Assembly (NCBI GenBank): GCA_964396375.1
Contig: CAYNEY010000001.1
Span: 62,001 to 126,000 of the forward strand
Direction of reading: 5' to 3'
Origin: FEN-1139 sp964396375
Lineage (GTDB): Bacteria > Myxococcota_A > Polyangia > Polyangiales > Polyangiaceae
Length of the DNA stretch: 64,000 bases
In this document: piece by piece, positions 25,591 through 37,090 of the stretch
How positions within the stretch are numbered: the first letter of the stretch is position 1
Layout of the letters: each line of letters starts with the position of its first letter
Notes under the pieces: model-generated
What the model saw: the letters and a program-made list of their open reading frames with translations, nothing else
The model's database searches: none
What the model was told of the DNA's origin: nothing
Program-made: the position numbers and the translations under genes

Positions 25591-27165
25591 TCAAGGTGCC
25601 GGTGCAGGCCCATCGTCGGGACACGCCCAGGCGAGGGAACCGAGCCCCGTTGATCCGGCCTCCGAGGGCTCGCGCTCGAAGAGGGCGCAGCCACTTCCGG
25701 TCAACCAGTGCACCTTCCCGGGGAGACGCTCTGCCCTTGGTGAAGGTTGTAGGGTGAGGAGGAAAGGTTCGACCCAGGCGGCCCCCGAGCCCAGTCGGAG
25801 CCTCGCGCGGCTGGAGATTGCGTTGACGAGCTCCGATGGCTCCCCCATGTCAGATCCGCGTACCCTGACCGTGTCTCCGCGGCGCACCAGCCAGAGCCCA
25901 GGGCTCTGTAGGAGGAGCTGCTCGCGGGGCAAAAGGTCAACCAGTGCCCCTGCCGCAAGATCGACGAGCAGACTCCGCTCACCGACGTAGAGGGGAAGGA
26001 AGCGCTCTCCGATCCCCCGGCGGTCGAAGCTTCCTTGGTACGGGGAATCGACAGGGAGCACGCGGGTGCGAGCCGAGGACACCCAGCGCAGCTCGCTTCT
26101 TTGCTTTGGGAACGCGCAACGCACCAGGATATTCGCGGTTGGTCGGTGGACGGCCAGGACGCGTCCATCACAATCGTCGGGGAACAGGGGACTTGTGGTC
26201 GTGGCGTGCGTCACCATCAAGCGGTCCGCTACCCGCGCCAACCAGCCGCCGTCGGCGGTGAAGCTGAGAAAGCCTGGTGCCGGAGCGATGCTGAGGACCC
26301 AAGCCGCGTTCAGAGCGTCATGGCGCTCGCCTGTGAGCCAAGGGGTGGCGAGCACCGCCGACTGCACACGATCGCCTCGTGGGGCAAACACTCGAAAGCG
26401 GTCGTCCGGGGTCGAGCAGTCGCTGTGGGACTCGGGTAGCTCCGGCTCGGGCCAGTCGATGTGCCCGTTGCCGTTACTGTCCTCAGGGATGGTTTCGAGA
26501 TGAAGGCCACGACCGCTGGGATCCCAGACCAGCCGAAACAGATCGGGCAGGTCGAGCGCGAGGTCCTCGAAGCGCTGCGTGTCGAGGGCGTACAGACGGA
26601 TGCGAAGCCGCTGATCTTCGCGGAGCACCAGCGCGAGCAGCGGGTGCTCGGGGTGAAACGCCAAGCTGCGGATCCCGCTGGCCCGGGCTCGACGACGATC
26701 GACGTGCCACTCGTCGAGGTCGACCCTCGCTCCCGAACGGGTGTCGAGGAGCAGCCAGCGACCTTGCTCGCTCACGACGATGAACCGTGTGTCCGCGGAC
26801 ACGCCCAGCCATGCATCCAAGGTGCGTTCCTCGAGCACCGACGAGCTCAACCGTACCTTGTGATCCTGGGTGCACCCGAGGACCCAGCTCCGATCGTCAC
26901 CGGCAGCGAGCACACGTGTGAGGCTCGGACCGCTCGGGACCACGGGTGAAGGCTTGACCTCTGATGTCGATGTTGGAGGTGGCAGCATGTGTTCGGTGCC
27001 AGCTTGCGCCTTCGGTGGTGCCGCGCGGTCTGCGGCTGTGACCGGTGTGGCCGATGTGTGCGGTGGAGGTTGGGGCAGGACCGGCGCTTTCGCGGTGGTG
27101 CAGGCCATCAACGCGAGCGTGCCCAGCCACCCGGCGAGCCGCGCTGCCAGAGGGGGAAGGGTCAT
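25591..27165 (-). CDS. Lipoprotein with probable beta-propeller fold
   Basis: 524 residues from ATG 27165; earlier in-frame starts would run into the upstream gene. Lipobox LALMAC. After a Pro/Thr-rich spacer, the body consists of repeated beta-blade-like units (WVLGCTQDHKVRLSSS, FIVVSEQGRWLLLDTRSGAR, SIRSLAFHPEHPLLALVLRE, WLARVADRLMVTHA). These are the pattern of WD40-like or TolB-like propellers. No catalytic motif is seen. It starts 4 bases after the stop of the 27170 gene and ends 61 bases before the zinc-ribbon gene, so the three probably form one transcript. Confidence 0.75.
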   Translation of the reverse strand: MTLPPLAARLAGWLGTLALMACTTAKAPVLPQPPPHTSATPVTAADRAAPPKAQAGTEHMLPPPTSTSEVKPSPVVPSGPSLTRVLAAGDDRSWVLGCTQDHKVRLSSSVLEERTLDAWLGVSADTRFIVVSEQGRWLLLDTRSGARVDLDEWHVDRRRARASGIRSLAFHPEHPLLALVLREDQRLRIRLYALDTQRFEDLALDLPDLFRLVWDPSGRGLHLETIPEDSNGNGHIDWPEPELPESHSDCSTPDDRFRVFAPRGDRVQSAVLATPWLTGERHDALNAAWVLSIAPAPGFLSFTADGGWLARVADRLMVTHATTTSPLFPDDCDGRVLAVHRPTANILVRCAFPKQRSELRWVSSARTRVLPVDSPYQGSFDRRGIGERFLPLYVGERSLLVDLAAGALVDLLPREQLLLQSPGLWLVRRGDTVRVRGSDMGEPSELVNAISSRARLRLGSGAAWVEPFLLTLQPSPRAERLPGKVHWLTGSGCALFEREPSEAGSTGLGSLAWACPDDGPAPAP

Positions 27166-27169
27166 GGTG

Positions 27170-28066
27170 TCACCGGGAAGGGGGAGGGGGTTTCTTCTTG
27201 TCGCCGAGGGAATCGTGGGAGGGCTCCACAGGGAGAACCGGGACCTTGGGTGCCCGCAACGAGGGTTGGGAGTCGCGGCCTCGGAGCACCGGAACCTCCC
27301 TCTGACTGTCACCTTCTGGGCTTGGCACCGAACTCGGACCCGCGCCGACCCGCGGCAGGCGCGGGTCACTGTCACGTCGACCCAGGATACTCTCGACCTG
27401 TTCACTCAGCGACGGCGCTCGCGGTAGACTGCGCTGTGACGGGCGCGAGGGCGGTGGAGCAGCGGAGTTCCGTGGTGGCATCAGGGACTCGGGATGGCGC
27501 AGCGGCAAGTCGAGGCGCGCGCGATCCCCGAACCACTCGATGACGGGGCGCTGGCTCTCGGTGTGACGCAGCGGTCCGAGCTGCCGTGCTGCGGACAGCG
27601 TCCCGAGCAAGTGGTGGATCAGCAGCCGCGTGGCCCGCGGTTGGGCCGGCACGCCGAGTGAGAGGTGCAGAAAATTCGTGCCTTCGGTCACCGTGATCTG
27701 GGGCTCGACGCCCACCCACGGCGCCTGCACCACCGGAACCAGGCGAAGCACTAGCGTTCGCGGGGTGCTGGTGGCCAAGGTGGCGACGTCCCGCGCGATC
27801 AGCGAGGTCACGACGTCGGCGATGCAGCCCTCCAGAAACTGCCCCGAACCCACCCCGAGCTGCTCGTCGAGCTGAAGGAGCAGTGTGGTGGCCTCATCCA
27901 GCGGAGCGACCTCGGGCAGGTTCGCGCGTTGCTCCAAAGTTGGGATCAGCCACGCGCGCGCAGCGGGCGGGAGCTTCTGCTGCAGTCGGGTGAGACCGAG
28001 CGCCGACGAGCGCCGCAGCGCTGTCTCGACGACATCCAGGATGAACCGACTGCGGAAACCTTCCAT
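27170..28066 (-). CDS. Protein of unknown function with Pro/Arg/Ser-rich C-terminus
   Basis: 298 residues. The N-terminal 190 are well-structured: helices (FRSRFILDVVETALRRSSAL, LPPAARAWLIPTLEQRANLP) followed by strands (RTLVLRLVPVVQAP, NFLHLSLGVPAQPRATRLLI). Overall size and helix-strand order recall the Myxococcales-specific DUF2378/TIGR02265 family, but I cannot confirm it. The last 100 residues are low-complexity, rich in Pro, Arg and Ser, ending DKKKPPPPSR. It begins 25 bases after proS ends and runs directly into the propeller lipoprotein gene. Confidence 0.6.
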   Translation of the reverse strand: MEGFRSRFILDVVETALRRSSALGLTRLQQKLPPAARAWLIPTLEQRANLPEVAPLDEATTLLLQLDEQLGVGSGQFLEGCIADVVTSLIARDVATLATSTPRTLVLRLVPVVQAPWVGVEPQITVTEGTNFLHLSLGVPAQPRATRLLIHHLLGTLSAARQLGPLRHTESQRPVIEWFGDRARLDLPLRHPESLMPPRNSAAPPPSRPSQRSLPRAPSLSEQVESILGRRDSDPRLPRVGAGPSSVPSPEGDSQREVPVLRGRDSQPSLRAPKVPVLPVEPSHDSLGDKKKPPPPSR

Positions 28067-28091
28067 GACGACGGTGAAGTGGGCACGGAGC

Positions 28092-29801
28092 CTACTGGCC
28101 GTTGATCCGTTGAGTCAACACCGTGACCACCTGCTCCTGGGGCACCAGCTCGGCCCGCTTCGGATCAGGCTCGCTCCGTGGCTTCAGTTCGACACCTCCT
28201 CGCTCCAGGGCCTTCTTGCCGACGGTGAGCCGAAAGGGAACCCCCACCAGATCGGCGTCCTTGAATTTTACGCCTGGCCGCTCCTCACGGTCATCGATCA
28301 GCACCTCGAGGCCGGCCTGGGTGAGCTCCTTCTCCAGCTTCTCGACGGCGGCGATGACCTCGGGCTCCTGACCGAGTTGGACGACGTGGACCTGGTAGGG
28401 GGCGATGCTGAGCGGCCACACGATGCCGTTTTCATCATGGTGCTGCTCGATGGCGGTCGCGATCAACCGCGACACGCCGATTCCGTAGCAGCCCATCACC
28501 AGGGGTCGGCGCTCCCCCTTCTCGTCCAGGTACAGGGCCCCCATCTTGCCGCTATAGTGGGTGCCGAGCAGGAAGATGTGGCCAGCCTCGATACCCCGGT
28601 ACAGGGCCAGGGGCGCCCCGCAGTTGGGGCAGGCGTCACCGTCCACGACCTGTCGCAGATCGAAGATCTCTCCCTGGTAGTCGCGACCAAACACCACGTG
28701 TTTTCGATGCATGTCCGGTTGGTTGGCTCCGGTGATGCCATCCGGTACCGCAGCGGCGTCGCGATCCACCACCACCCGCGACGAGAAGCCTACTGGTCCG
28801 ACGAAGCCAATCGGTGTGCCGGTGGTGCGCAGGACCTCGTCGGCGCTCGCGAGGCGTACCTCGGCGACACCGAGCGCGCGGGCCAGCTTCACCTCGTTCA
28901 GTTCGTGATCGCCGCGGAGCACGGCCAGCACCAGCTCCTTATCGGCCAGCACCACCAGGCTCTTCAAGAACTGGGAGCTGGGCGCTGAGAGGAAGCGTGA
29001 CACCTCCTCGATGCTGCGCTGGTTCGGGGTACTGCACAGCTCGCTTGCCGGGACCGACGTCGTGTCGCTCGAGCTCGGCTGGGCGGGCGTGGTCGCGACC
29101 TCGCTGTTGGCGGCGTAATGGCAGCTCCTGCACGCGGCGATCACGTCCTCACCTGACTGGACCAAGACCTGGAACTCGGCGCTCCCCGAGCCTCCCATGG
29201 CTCCGGAATCCGCACTCACCATTCGGTAATCGAGTCCCAGGGCGTCGAAGATGCGCACGTAGGCGGCGCGCATCTTCTCATAGCTCAGCTTGGCCGCTGC
29301 CTCGTCCACATCGAAGGAATAGGCATCCTTCATGATGAACTCGCGGCAGCGGAGGAGCCCACCCCGTGGCCGCGGTTCGTCGCGGAACTTGGTCTGGATC
29401 TGAAAGAGATTGCGGGGGAGATCGCGGTAACTCTTGATCTCGTGCCGCACCAGATCCGTGATCACTTCTTCATGCGTCGGACCCAGGTGGTAGTCACCAC
29501 CGCGTCGATCCTTCAGGCGCAACAGCGTATCGCCGAATAGCTCGAAGCGGCCGGTCTCGCGGAAGAGTTCGGCGGGCAAGAGCGCGGGCAGAAGGACCTC
29601 TTCGGCGCCTGCCTGTGTGAGCTCGCGCCGGATGATGCCCTCGATCTTCCGTAGGACCCGGACACCAAGGGGGAGTAAGGAGTAGATCCCAGCACCGACG
29701 CGGCGCGCATACCCCGCGCGGAGCAGAAGGATATGGCTCTTGCTGGTGGCGTCCGAGGGCGCCTCTTTGAGGGTGGGGAGGAGGGCTGCTTGGTAACGCA
29801 T
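28092..29801 (-). CDS. proS: Prolyl-tRNA synthetase, bacterial type
   Basis: 569 residues, the normal size of bacterial ProRS with the YbaK-like editing insertion (about 235-390, containing KSLVVLADKELVLAVLRGDH). Class II motif 2 is FRDEPRPRGGLLRCREF followed by IMKDAYSFD, and motif 3 is GCYGIGVSRLIATAIEQHHD. The C-terminal anticodon-binding domain (APYQVHVVQLG) completes the enzyme. It charges tRNA-Pro and edits mischarged Ala-tRNA-Pro. It heads a minus-strand run with 27170, 25591 and possibly 24072. Confidence 0.97.
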   Translation of the reverse strand: MRYQAALLPTLKEAPSDATSKSHILLLRAGYARRVGAGIYSLLPLGVRVLRKIEGIIRRELTQAGAEEVLLPALLPAELFRETGRFELFGDTLLRLKDRRGGDYHLGPTHEEVITDLVRHEIKSYRDLPRNLFQIQTKFRDEPRPRGGLLRCREFIMKDAYSFDVDEAAAKLSYEKMRAAYVRIFDALGLDYRMVSADSGAMGGSGSAEFQVLVQSGEDVIAACRSCHYAANSEVATTPAQPSSSDTTSVPASELCSTPNQRSIEEVSRFLSAPSSQFLKSLVVLADKELVLAVLRGDHELNEVKLARALGVAEVRLASADEVLRTTGTPIGFVGPVGFSSRVVVDRDAAAVPDGITGANQPDMHRKHVVFGRDYQGEIFDLRQVVDGDACPNCGAPLALYRGIEAGHIFLLGTHYSGKMGALYLDEKGERRPLVMGCYGIGVSRLIATAIEQHHDENGIVWPLSIAPYQVHVVQLGQEPEVIAAVEKLEKELTQAGLEVLIDDREERPGVKFKDADLVGVPFRLTVGKKALERGGVELKPRSEPDPKRAELVPQEQVVTVLTQRINGQ

Positions 29802-29911
29802 GGCGGCGCGGGCAGCACTAGCACGTTGGGTCCGCGAAGAGCGCCGTGGACCAAGAGCGGCCCCTTGACCGACTTGGTCGCGGCGTTCTGCGAGCCCGTG
29901 CCAGGTTTGGA

Positions 29912-31195
29912 TCAGGCGTCGCCGGTTCCGCCGCTCCCACCCTCGCCGGTCACACCCGCCGTACTCTCCCCGGCTCCGCCGTTGTCGGCACCTCCGCTGC
30001 CCTGACCCCCGATACCTGGTTCGCCCTCATCGTCCGGCAGAAGCGCTTCGAGGATAGGAGGATACCACTCGAGGCTGCTCTGGGAAAAAGCACCCATGGT
30101 CGAGGCCAGCTCCCAGAATGCCCAGCTCATGCCGTGCCGTTCCGCAGCGCGGGCGACCTCGCGGATGTACTCTGCCCTGATGGGGTCGTCGACGCCGCGC
30201 TCCACCCCGAACTCCCCCAGGTAAAGCGGTAGGTTCATCGATGTGGCCCAGGTGGCGGCGCTCGCCATGGCGTTCTCGAGGCGGGCGCGCTGGTCCGCCT
30301 CGGTCGCTTCCGGATCGGCGTCGGTTTCTGGGTAGAGAACGGGCCAGTTCTGGGCCGGCGTCGCGGTGCAGCCGGCATCCCAGCCCGCGGGTTGTTGGAG
30401 GGTGAAGCAGTAGGGATTGTAGTAGTGGAAGGTGGCGATGGTGTTGTCGTCCGCGGGGAAAACCACGTCTGCCAGCGTGTACCACTTGTTGTATTCGTTG
30501 CCGCCGATCACCACTGTGCGTCCCGGGTTCTTGGCGCGGATGATCGCGAAGGCCTCGGCGAGCGTTTCGTTCCAAAGAGGTTCAAGGGCGCTCCGCGGTT
30601 CGTTGAGTACCTCGAAGTAGAGCTCCTTCGGGTAATTCTGGTAGTGCTCGGAGAGCTGTTCCCAAAGGGCGTAGAAGCGCGGTTGGTGCGCTTCAGGCTC
30701 AGCGTACAGCTCGTTGTAGTGGTGGATGTTCAGCACCACCCGAAGACCACGGGTGAGCGCGTGGGCGATCGCCCAATCCACGCGCTCGAAGAATTCAGGA
30801 TCGATCGTGTAGGGTGCATCCTCGTCGGCGTGGGTACTCCAACTCACGGGCAACCGGATCGAGTCAAAGCCGGCTTCTGCCACCACTTGGAACATATAGG
30901 GGCGGAGCGTGACACCCCAAGCTCCCTCCGCTGGAGCGTCGAGGGCGTTGCCCAGGTTCATCCCGCGCCCGAGCGCTGCATTCTGCTCGAAGGGATCGAG
31001 CTCGCCCGCTTCGGGTGGCACCATCTCCACGGTGCCGGGTGGGTCAACGGGCAGCTCGAGGAGCGGGTTGGGCCGAACCGTGCTGCCACCACCGCTTCCA
31101 CCTTCGCCGCCGAAATCCACGTTGCCACTGCCGGGATCACAGCCGAGAAACAACGGGGCAGAGCAGAAGACCAGGAGTGAGGAAAACCGTGTCAT
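29912..31195 (-). CDS. GH5-type cellulase-family glycoside hydrolase lipoprotein
   Basis: The ATG at 31195 gives 427 residues with lipobox LFLGC. The catalytic domain has GRGMNLGNALDAP, SIRLPVSW, NIHHYNEL, the acid/base Glu in FEVLNEPR, HYYNPY, and the nucleophile Glu in YLGEFGV, all typical of GH5 endoglucanases and related beta-glycanases. Unusually, a second Gly-rich stretch lies at the very C-terminus (GIGGQGSGGADNGGAGEST). Exported cellulase-like enzymes suit a predatory or saprophytic lifestyle, but the glycan substrate cannot be read from sequence. The hppA terminator lies upstream. Confidence 0.9.
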   Translation of the reverse strand: MTRFSSLLVFCSAPLFLGCDPGSGNVDFGGEGGSGGGSTVRPNPLLELPVDPPGTVEMVPPEAGELDPFEQNAALGRGMNLGNALDAPAEGAWGVTLRPYMFQVVAEAGFDSIRLPVSWSTHADEDAPYTIDPEFFERVDWAIAHALTRGLRVVLNIHHYNELYAEPEAHQPRFYALWEQLSEHYQNYPKELYFEVLNEPRSALEPLWNETLAEAFAIIRAKNPGRTVVIGGNEYNKWYTLADVVFPADDNTIATFHYYNPYCFTLQQPAGWDAGCTATPAQNWPVLYPETDADPEATEADQRARLENAMASAATWATSMNLPLYLGEFGVERGVDDPIRAEYIREVARAAERHGMSWAFWELASTMGAFSQSSLEWYPPILEALLPDDEGEPGIGGQGSGGADNGGAGESTAGVTGEGGSGGTGDA

Positions 31196-31312
31196 GTCCC
31201 CATAACGGTACCACATTGTCCCCCAAGTGCCGAATCGTTCCTGACACAAGCAAAATGAGTACTGATCGCAGTCACCGGCTCAACACGCGCCTGGGGAACT
31301 TTCTCCTGGGAC

Positions 31313-31350
31313 AAAAAGCCGAACGGCCCGGTGTTGCCACCGAGCCGTTC
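31313..31350 (-). terminator. Rho-independent terminator of the membrane pyrophosphatase gene
   Basis: On the minus strand, GAACGGC (31344-31350) pairs with GCCGTTC (31321-31327), with an inner GGTG/CACC helix and a 4-base loop. It is followed by GGC and five T (31313-31317). It lies 26 bases after the stop at 31376. Stem, loop and T run fit an intrinsic terminator well. Confidence 0.85.
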
Positions 31351-31375
31351 AGGATCGAGACCGTGGGTGACTAGC

Positions 31376-33844
<2,469 letters not shown>

Positions 33845-33865
33845 GGTTCGAGCTCCTTGCGGCAG

Positions 33866-33888
33866 GGCACCTCACCGAGTGGGGTGCC
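33866..33888 (-). promoter_or_regulatory. Hairpin abutting the ribosome binding site of the pyrophosphatase gene
   Basis: GGCACC (33866-33871) and GGTGCC (33883-33888), with inner CAC/GTG and a CGA loop, form a 23-base hairpin with a single mismatch. It ends seven bases upstream of the AAGGAG motif (33853-33858) that serves the TTG start. It may influence translation initiation of hppA. No known riboswitch is matched. Confidence 0.4.
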
Positions 33889-34029
33889 AGATGGGCGCGC
33901 TGACAGGGAAAAATCCCCGGGCGCAGTTGGACCGGGGCCGGTGCTAGCACGAGGAGCCGTTGGCGCTCAACCAAGCCCCTGGATCGCGCAATCCTTTCGC
34001 CAAGGGGCCCTGAATAGTCGGTGGATTCT

Positions 34030-34053
34030 GAAATGGGCCAGAGGGCCCATTTC
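34030..34053. terminator. Perfect 10-bp inverted repeat between the EamA and pyrophosphatase genes
   Basis: GAAATGGGCC (34030-34039) and GGCCCATTTC (34044-34053) flank a 4-base centre. It lies 46 bases past the stop of the minus-strand EamA gene and could terminate its transcript, though no T run follows on that strand. On the plus strand it is followed by TCTTCTC. An operator in the hppA promoter region is the alternative. Confidence 0.5.
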
Positions 34054-34098
34054 TCTTCTCACTGGAAACGTCTCGCCAACCGCCAGCCTCGAGGAGGT

Positions 34099-35085
34099 TC
34101 AAGCTCGCCCCACGCTCCGTTTGACCAGGGCCACGGAGCCGAGGATGAGCAGCGCCGCGAAGGCGAAACGGAGGCCGAGGGTCTCGTCGAGCAGCCATGC
34201 GCCGGCCAGCGCCGCCACCAGCGGGTTCACGTAGGTGTAGAGGCCAACCACCGTGCCTGGAAGGCGACGGAGCATGGTGACGAAAGCAACGAAGGCCACC
34301 ACCGACGCCGTGATGATCAGGTAGGCGAGGGTGATGAGGGTGAGAGGAGGGATCACCTTCGGCCAGCGCTCACCGAGCCCGAGTGAAAAGGGGAGCACGA
34401 GCAGCGCTGCGAGTCCCATCTGGATAGCCGAGGAGGCGAAGGGTCCGAGCGGCGAAGGATGGCGCGCCTGCCACGAGCTCCCCCAGGCCCAAGTGAAGGA
34501 GGACAGAAGCAGCGCGAGCGACCCCATGGCGAAAGTCCGAGTGAGGTGGGTCGGCGCGCCGAGTAACACCATGACGCCGGCGAAGCCCAAGCACAATCCG
34601 ACGAAGAATGTGGTGTTGGGGCGGGTGCGAGAGCCAGGCCAAAGCCAGTCGAAGAGTGCGAAGTGAAAGGCGGTGGTGGCCAGCAAGAGAGAGCCCATTC
34701 CGGCCTCCACCCGGGCGAAGCCTAGTGTCACCAAGACGTTGGAGACGGCCAGGGCGACCGCGCCCGGGATCTCCCCGGTCAGATCCCGGAAGGAAAGAGC
34801 GCGGGACCGGCGCCATAGAACGAAGACGAAGAGCAGCGCGGAGGCGACCGCGAAGCGCGTCACCGAAAGGAGCAGCGGCGGGATGGTTTGCACGCAGAGG
34901 CGGATGGCGGGTGCTGAGGTTCCCCAGAACAGGCACACCGCTGCGAATGCGAGGTAGGGGACGAGTCGCGAGCCTGGTGCGGGCGAAGCTCCGAGCGTTG
35001 TCGCTTGGGGGATGTCGGCTCGAGCCTCGGGCGGCTCGGAGAGAACCTCGAGACTCGCGGCCTCGGGCGAGGAGTGGTAGGTCAT
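34099..35085 (-). CDS. EamA/DMT family transporter
   Basis: 328 residues from ATG 35085, which avoids reading into the divergent promoter. Ten hydrophobic helices in two five-helix repeats are visible, starting LVPYLAFAAVCLFWGTSAPA and, for the second half, MGSLALLLSSFTWAWGSSWQ. The repeat ends GTVVGLYTYVNPLVAALAGA match the EamA consensus. Drug/metabolite transporters of this family export or import small metabolites; the substrate is unknown. It is divergent from the nucleoside kinase gene, with 138 bases between starts. Confidence 0.9.
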   Translation of the reverse strand: MTYHSSPEAASLEVLSEPPEARADIPQATTLGASPAPGSRLVPYLAFAAVCLFWGTSAPAIRLCVQTIPPLLLSVTRFAVASALLFVFVLWRRSRALSFRDLTGEIPGAVALAVSNVLVTLGFARVEAGMGSLLLATTAFHFALFDWLWPGSRTRPNTTFFVGLCLGFAGVMVLLGAPTHLTRTFAMGSLALLLSSFTWAWGSSWQARHPSPLGPFASSAIQMGLAALLVLPFSLGLGERWPKVIPPLTLITLAYLIITASVVAFVAFVTMLRRLPGTVVGLYTYVNPLVAALAGAWLLDETLGLRFAFAALLILGSVALVKRSVGRA

Positions 35086-35223
35086 CGATCGGGGCCAGAG
35101 TCTGACCGGCGTTCCCTGGGAGGCCAGCCTGGACCCAGAATTGCGGTGGAGCTGGGGAGTTTCTGCAAACATTCCTTGACCTTGGGGACAGGGCACGATC
35201 AAGGTAAAATTCGAGGCTCACGC

Positions 35224-37044
35224 ATGACCGATCTGTCGATCACCCTCCGCCCCACCGCTGCTGGACACTCTCCCGAAATGGCAGAGGCACCGCTCGTTCC
35301 CCGTCCCGAAGAGGTGACCTTGACCATCTGCGGGGAGACGCGGCGCGTGCGTGCGGGAACACCCGTGCTCGATGTCTTGCCGCCCTGCATCGGTGAGCGG
35401 GTGGTGGTCGCGGCGTTGCTTGGGCGGCGTCCGGTCTCACTCACCGCCTGCGTCACCTGGGACACGACCATCGAACCCATCTTCCTCGACAGCATGGAGG
35501 GGCAGCGCATCCACCGCATGAGTCAGGCGCTGCTCCTGCTGGAGGCGGCCGCGCGCATCGCTCCGGAGGCGGAGCTCCGGCTCGCCCATTCGGTGGGGTT
35601 TGGTCGCCGGGTTCTGGTGGGCTTGGGCTGGCGGCAGCGGCTTGGCGAGTTGGCGGGCTTGCTCGAGGTGACCATGGCCTCCTTGGTGGAGCAGGATCTT
35701 CCCCTCATCGAGACCTGGGCGGGGGTGACCGAGGCGATGGAGTACTTTCGCCGCCACAAATGGCATGACACGGTCGATCTGCTCGCCACCTGGCGGGATC
35801 AGGTCGTGCCCCTCGTGTCGTACGGCTCGGTGCATGCCATCGTGATGTCGGCGCTCGAGCCGAGTACGCGCTTCGTGGCGGGGGCGCGCGTGCTCGAGGA
35901 TCACGGCGGGCTGCTGCTTCTCTACGGGCAGGCGGCGAAATCTCGAGACTCGGGCGCCGAGCTTGGCTGCGGTGCGCTCCCGGTTGCAACCGTCGAAGAC
36001 GCGGAGCTGGGTGCGTCGGATCTGGTCACTGAGAAGGAGGCGCTGGCTGTCTCACGGCAAACACTGTCCATGACCCAGCAGCAGGAGCGGTGGTTGGAGA
36101 CCTTGTCGATTCGGAGCGTTGGCGCCTTCAACCAGGCGTGTATCTCCGGTCACGTCGGCGAGCTCATCAACGTGAGCGAGGGCTTTCACGAGAAGCGGAT
36201 CAGCCGGATCGCCGACGAGGTGCATGGCCGGGGAAAGAACGGGCGCATCGTGTGCATCGCCGGACCGAGCAGTTCCGGCAAGACCACCTTCATCAAGCGG
36301 TTGCGGGTCCAGCTCCAGGTCCTCGGCATCAACCCCATCGCGATCTCCCTCGACGACTACTACTGTGACCGGGAAGATACCCCGCGCGACGAACGCGGTG
36401 AGTTCGACTTCGAGAGCCTGCACGCCTTGAGACTCCCCTTGTTGAATGAGCACCTGGAGCGCTTGCTCCGCGGCGATGCGGTCAAGACCGCCCACTACGA
36501 TTTTCTCACCGGGAAGAGTCACGGGGAGGGAGGGCCAGAGATCAAGCTCGATCACAAGTCGGTGCTGATGCTGGAAGGAATTCACGGGCTGAACCCCGAG
36601 CTGCTCGGCTCGATCTCCGAGAGCGAGGTGTTTCGGGTCTTCATCTGCCCCCTGGCACAGCTCCCCTTCGATCGGGTAACCCGTGTTCACGCCTCGGACG
36701 TGCGACTGATTCGGAGAATGGTCCGGGATCGGCACACTCGAGGCTACAACGCCGCGGAGACCATCCGCCGTTGGGAGAGCGTGCGCGCCGGGGAGCGCAA
36801 GCACATCTTCCCTTTTCAACACCACGCAGATGCGGTCTTCGACTCCTCCTTGATCTACGAGGTGCCGGTGTTGAAGGTTTTCGCCGAGCGCTACCTGTTC
36901 GAGGTCAAGGAAGAGCACGCGTCGTGGCCGACCGCTTGGCGCCTGCTCAAGCTGGTCGACCGCTTCATCACCTTGCAGCCAGATAAGGTGCCCCCAACCT
37001 CAATTCTACGTGAATTCGTGGGGGGCAGCGCCTTTCAGTACTGA
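35224..37044 (+). CDS. Nucleoside kinase with TGS/ThrRS-like N-terminal domains (uridine kinase-like)
   Basis: The ATG at 35224 has GAGG seven bases upstream and gives 606 residues. The first 75 residues are TGS-like (EVTLTICGETRRVRAGTPVL), followed by a ThrRS second-additional-domain-like region (about 80-270, with GHVGELINVSEGFHEKR linking on). The C-terminal P-loop kinase has Walker A GPSSSGKTTF, LDDYYCDREDTPRDERGEFD, and the lid RRMVRDRHTRGYNA, as in uridine kinase/phosphoribulokinase. Such fusions are annotated as nucleoside kinases; substrate is probably uridine or cytidine, but this is family inference. Confidence 0.88.
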   Translation: MTDLSITLRPTAAGHSPEMAEAPLVPRPEEVTLTICGETRRVRAGTPVLDVLPPCIGERVVVAALLGRRPVSLTACVTWDTTIEPIFLDSMEGQRIHRMSQALLLLEAAARIAPEAELRLAHSVGFGRRVLVGLGWRQRLGELAGLLEVTMASLVEQDLPLIETWAGVTEAMEYFRRHKWHDTVDLLATWRDQVVPLVSYGSVHAIVMSALEPSTRFVAGARVLEDHGGLLLLYGQAAKSRDSGAELGCGALPVATVEDAELGASDLVTEKEALAVSRQTLSMTQQQERWLETLSIRSVGAFNQACISGHVGELINVSEGFHEKRISRIADEVHGRGKNGRIVCIAGPSSSGKTTFIKRLRVQLQVLGINPIAISLDDYYCDREDTPRDERGEFDFESLHALRLPLLNEHLERLLRGDAVKTAHYDFLTGKSHGEGGPEIKLDHKSVLMLEGIHGLNPELLGSISESEVFRVFICPLAQLPFDRVTRVHASDVRLIRRMVRDRHTRGYNAAETIRRWESVRAGERKHIFPFQHHADAVFDSSLIYEVPVLKVFAERYLFEVKEEHASWPTAWRLLKLVDRFITLQPDKVPPTSILREFVGGSAFQY

Positions 37045-37053
37045 GTCATGGGG

Positions 37054-37090
37054 GCCCTGAGCCCAGCCCAAAGAGGGCTTCCGTCAGGGC
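37054..37090. terminator. Hairpin between convergent genes
   Basis: GCCCTGA (37054-37060) pairs with TCAGGGC (37084-37090), and within it AGCCC (37065-37069) pairs with GGGCT (37075-37079). It fills the 39-base gap between two convergent stops and could act for both strands. No T run accompanies it. Confidence 0.45.
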
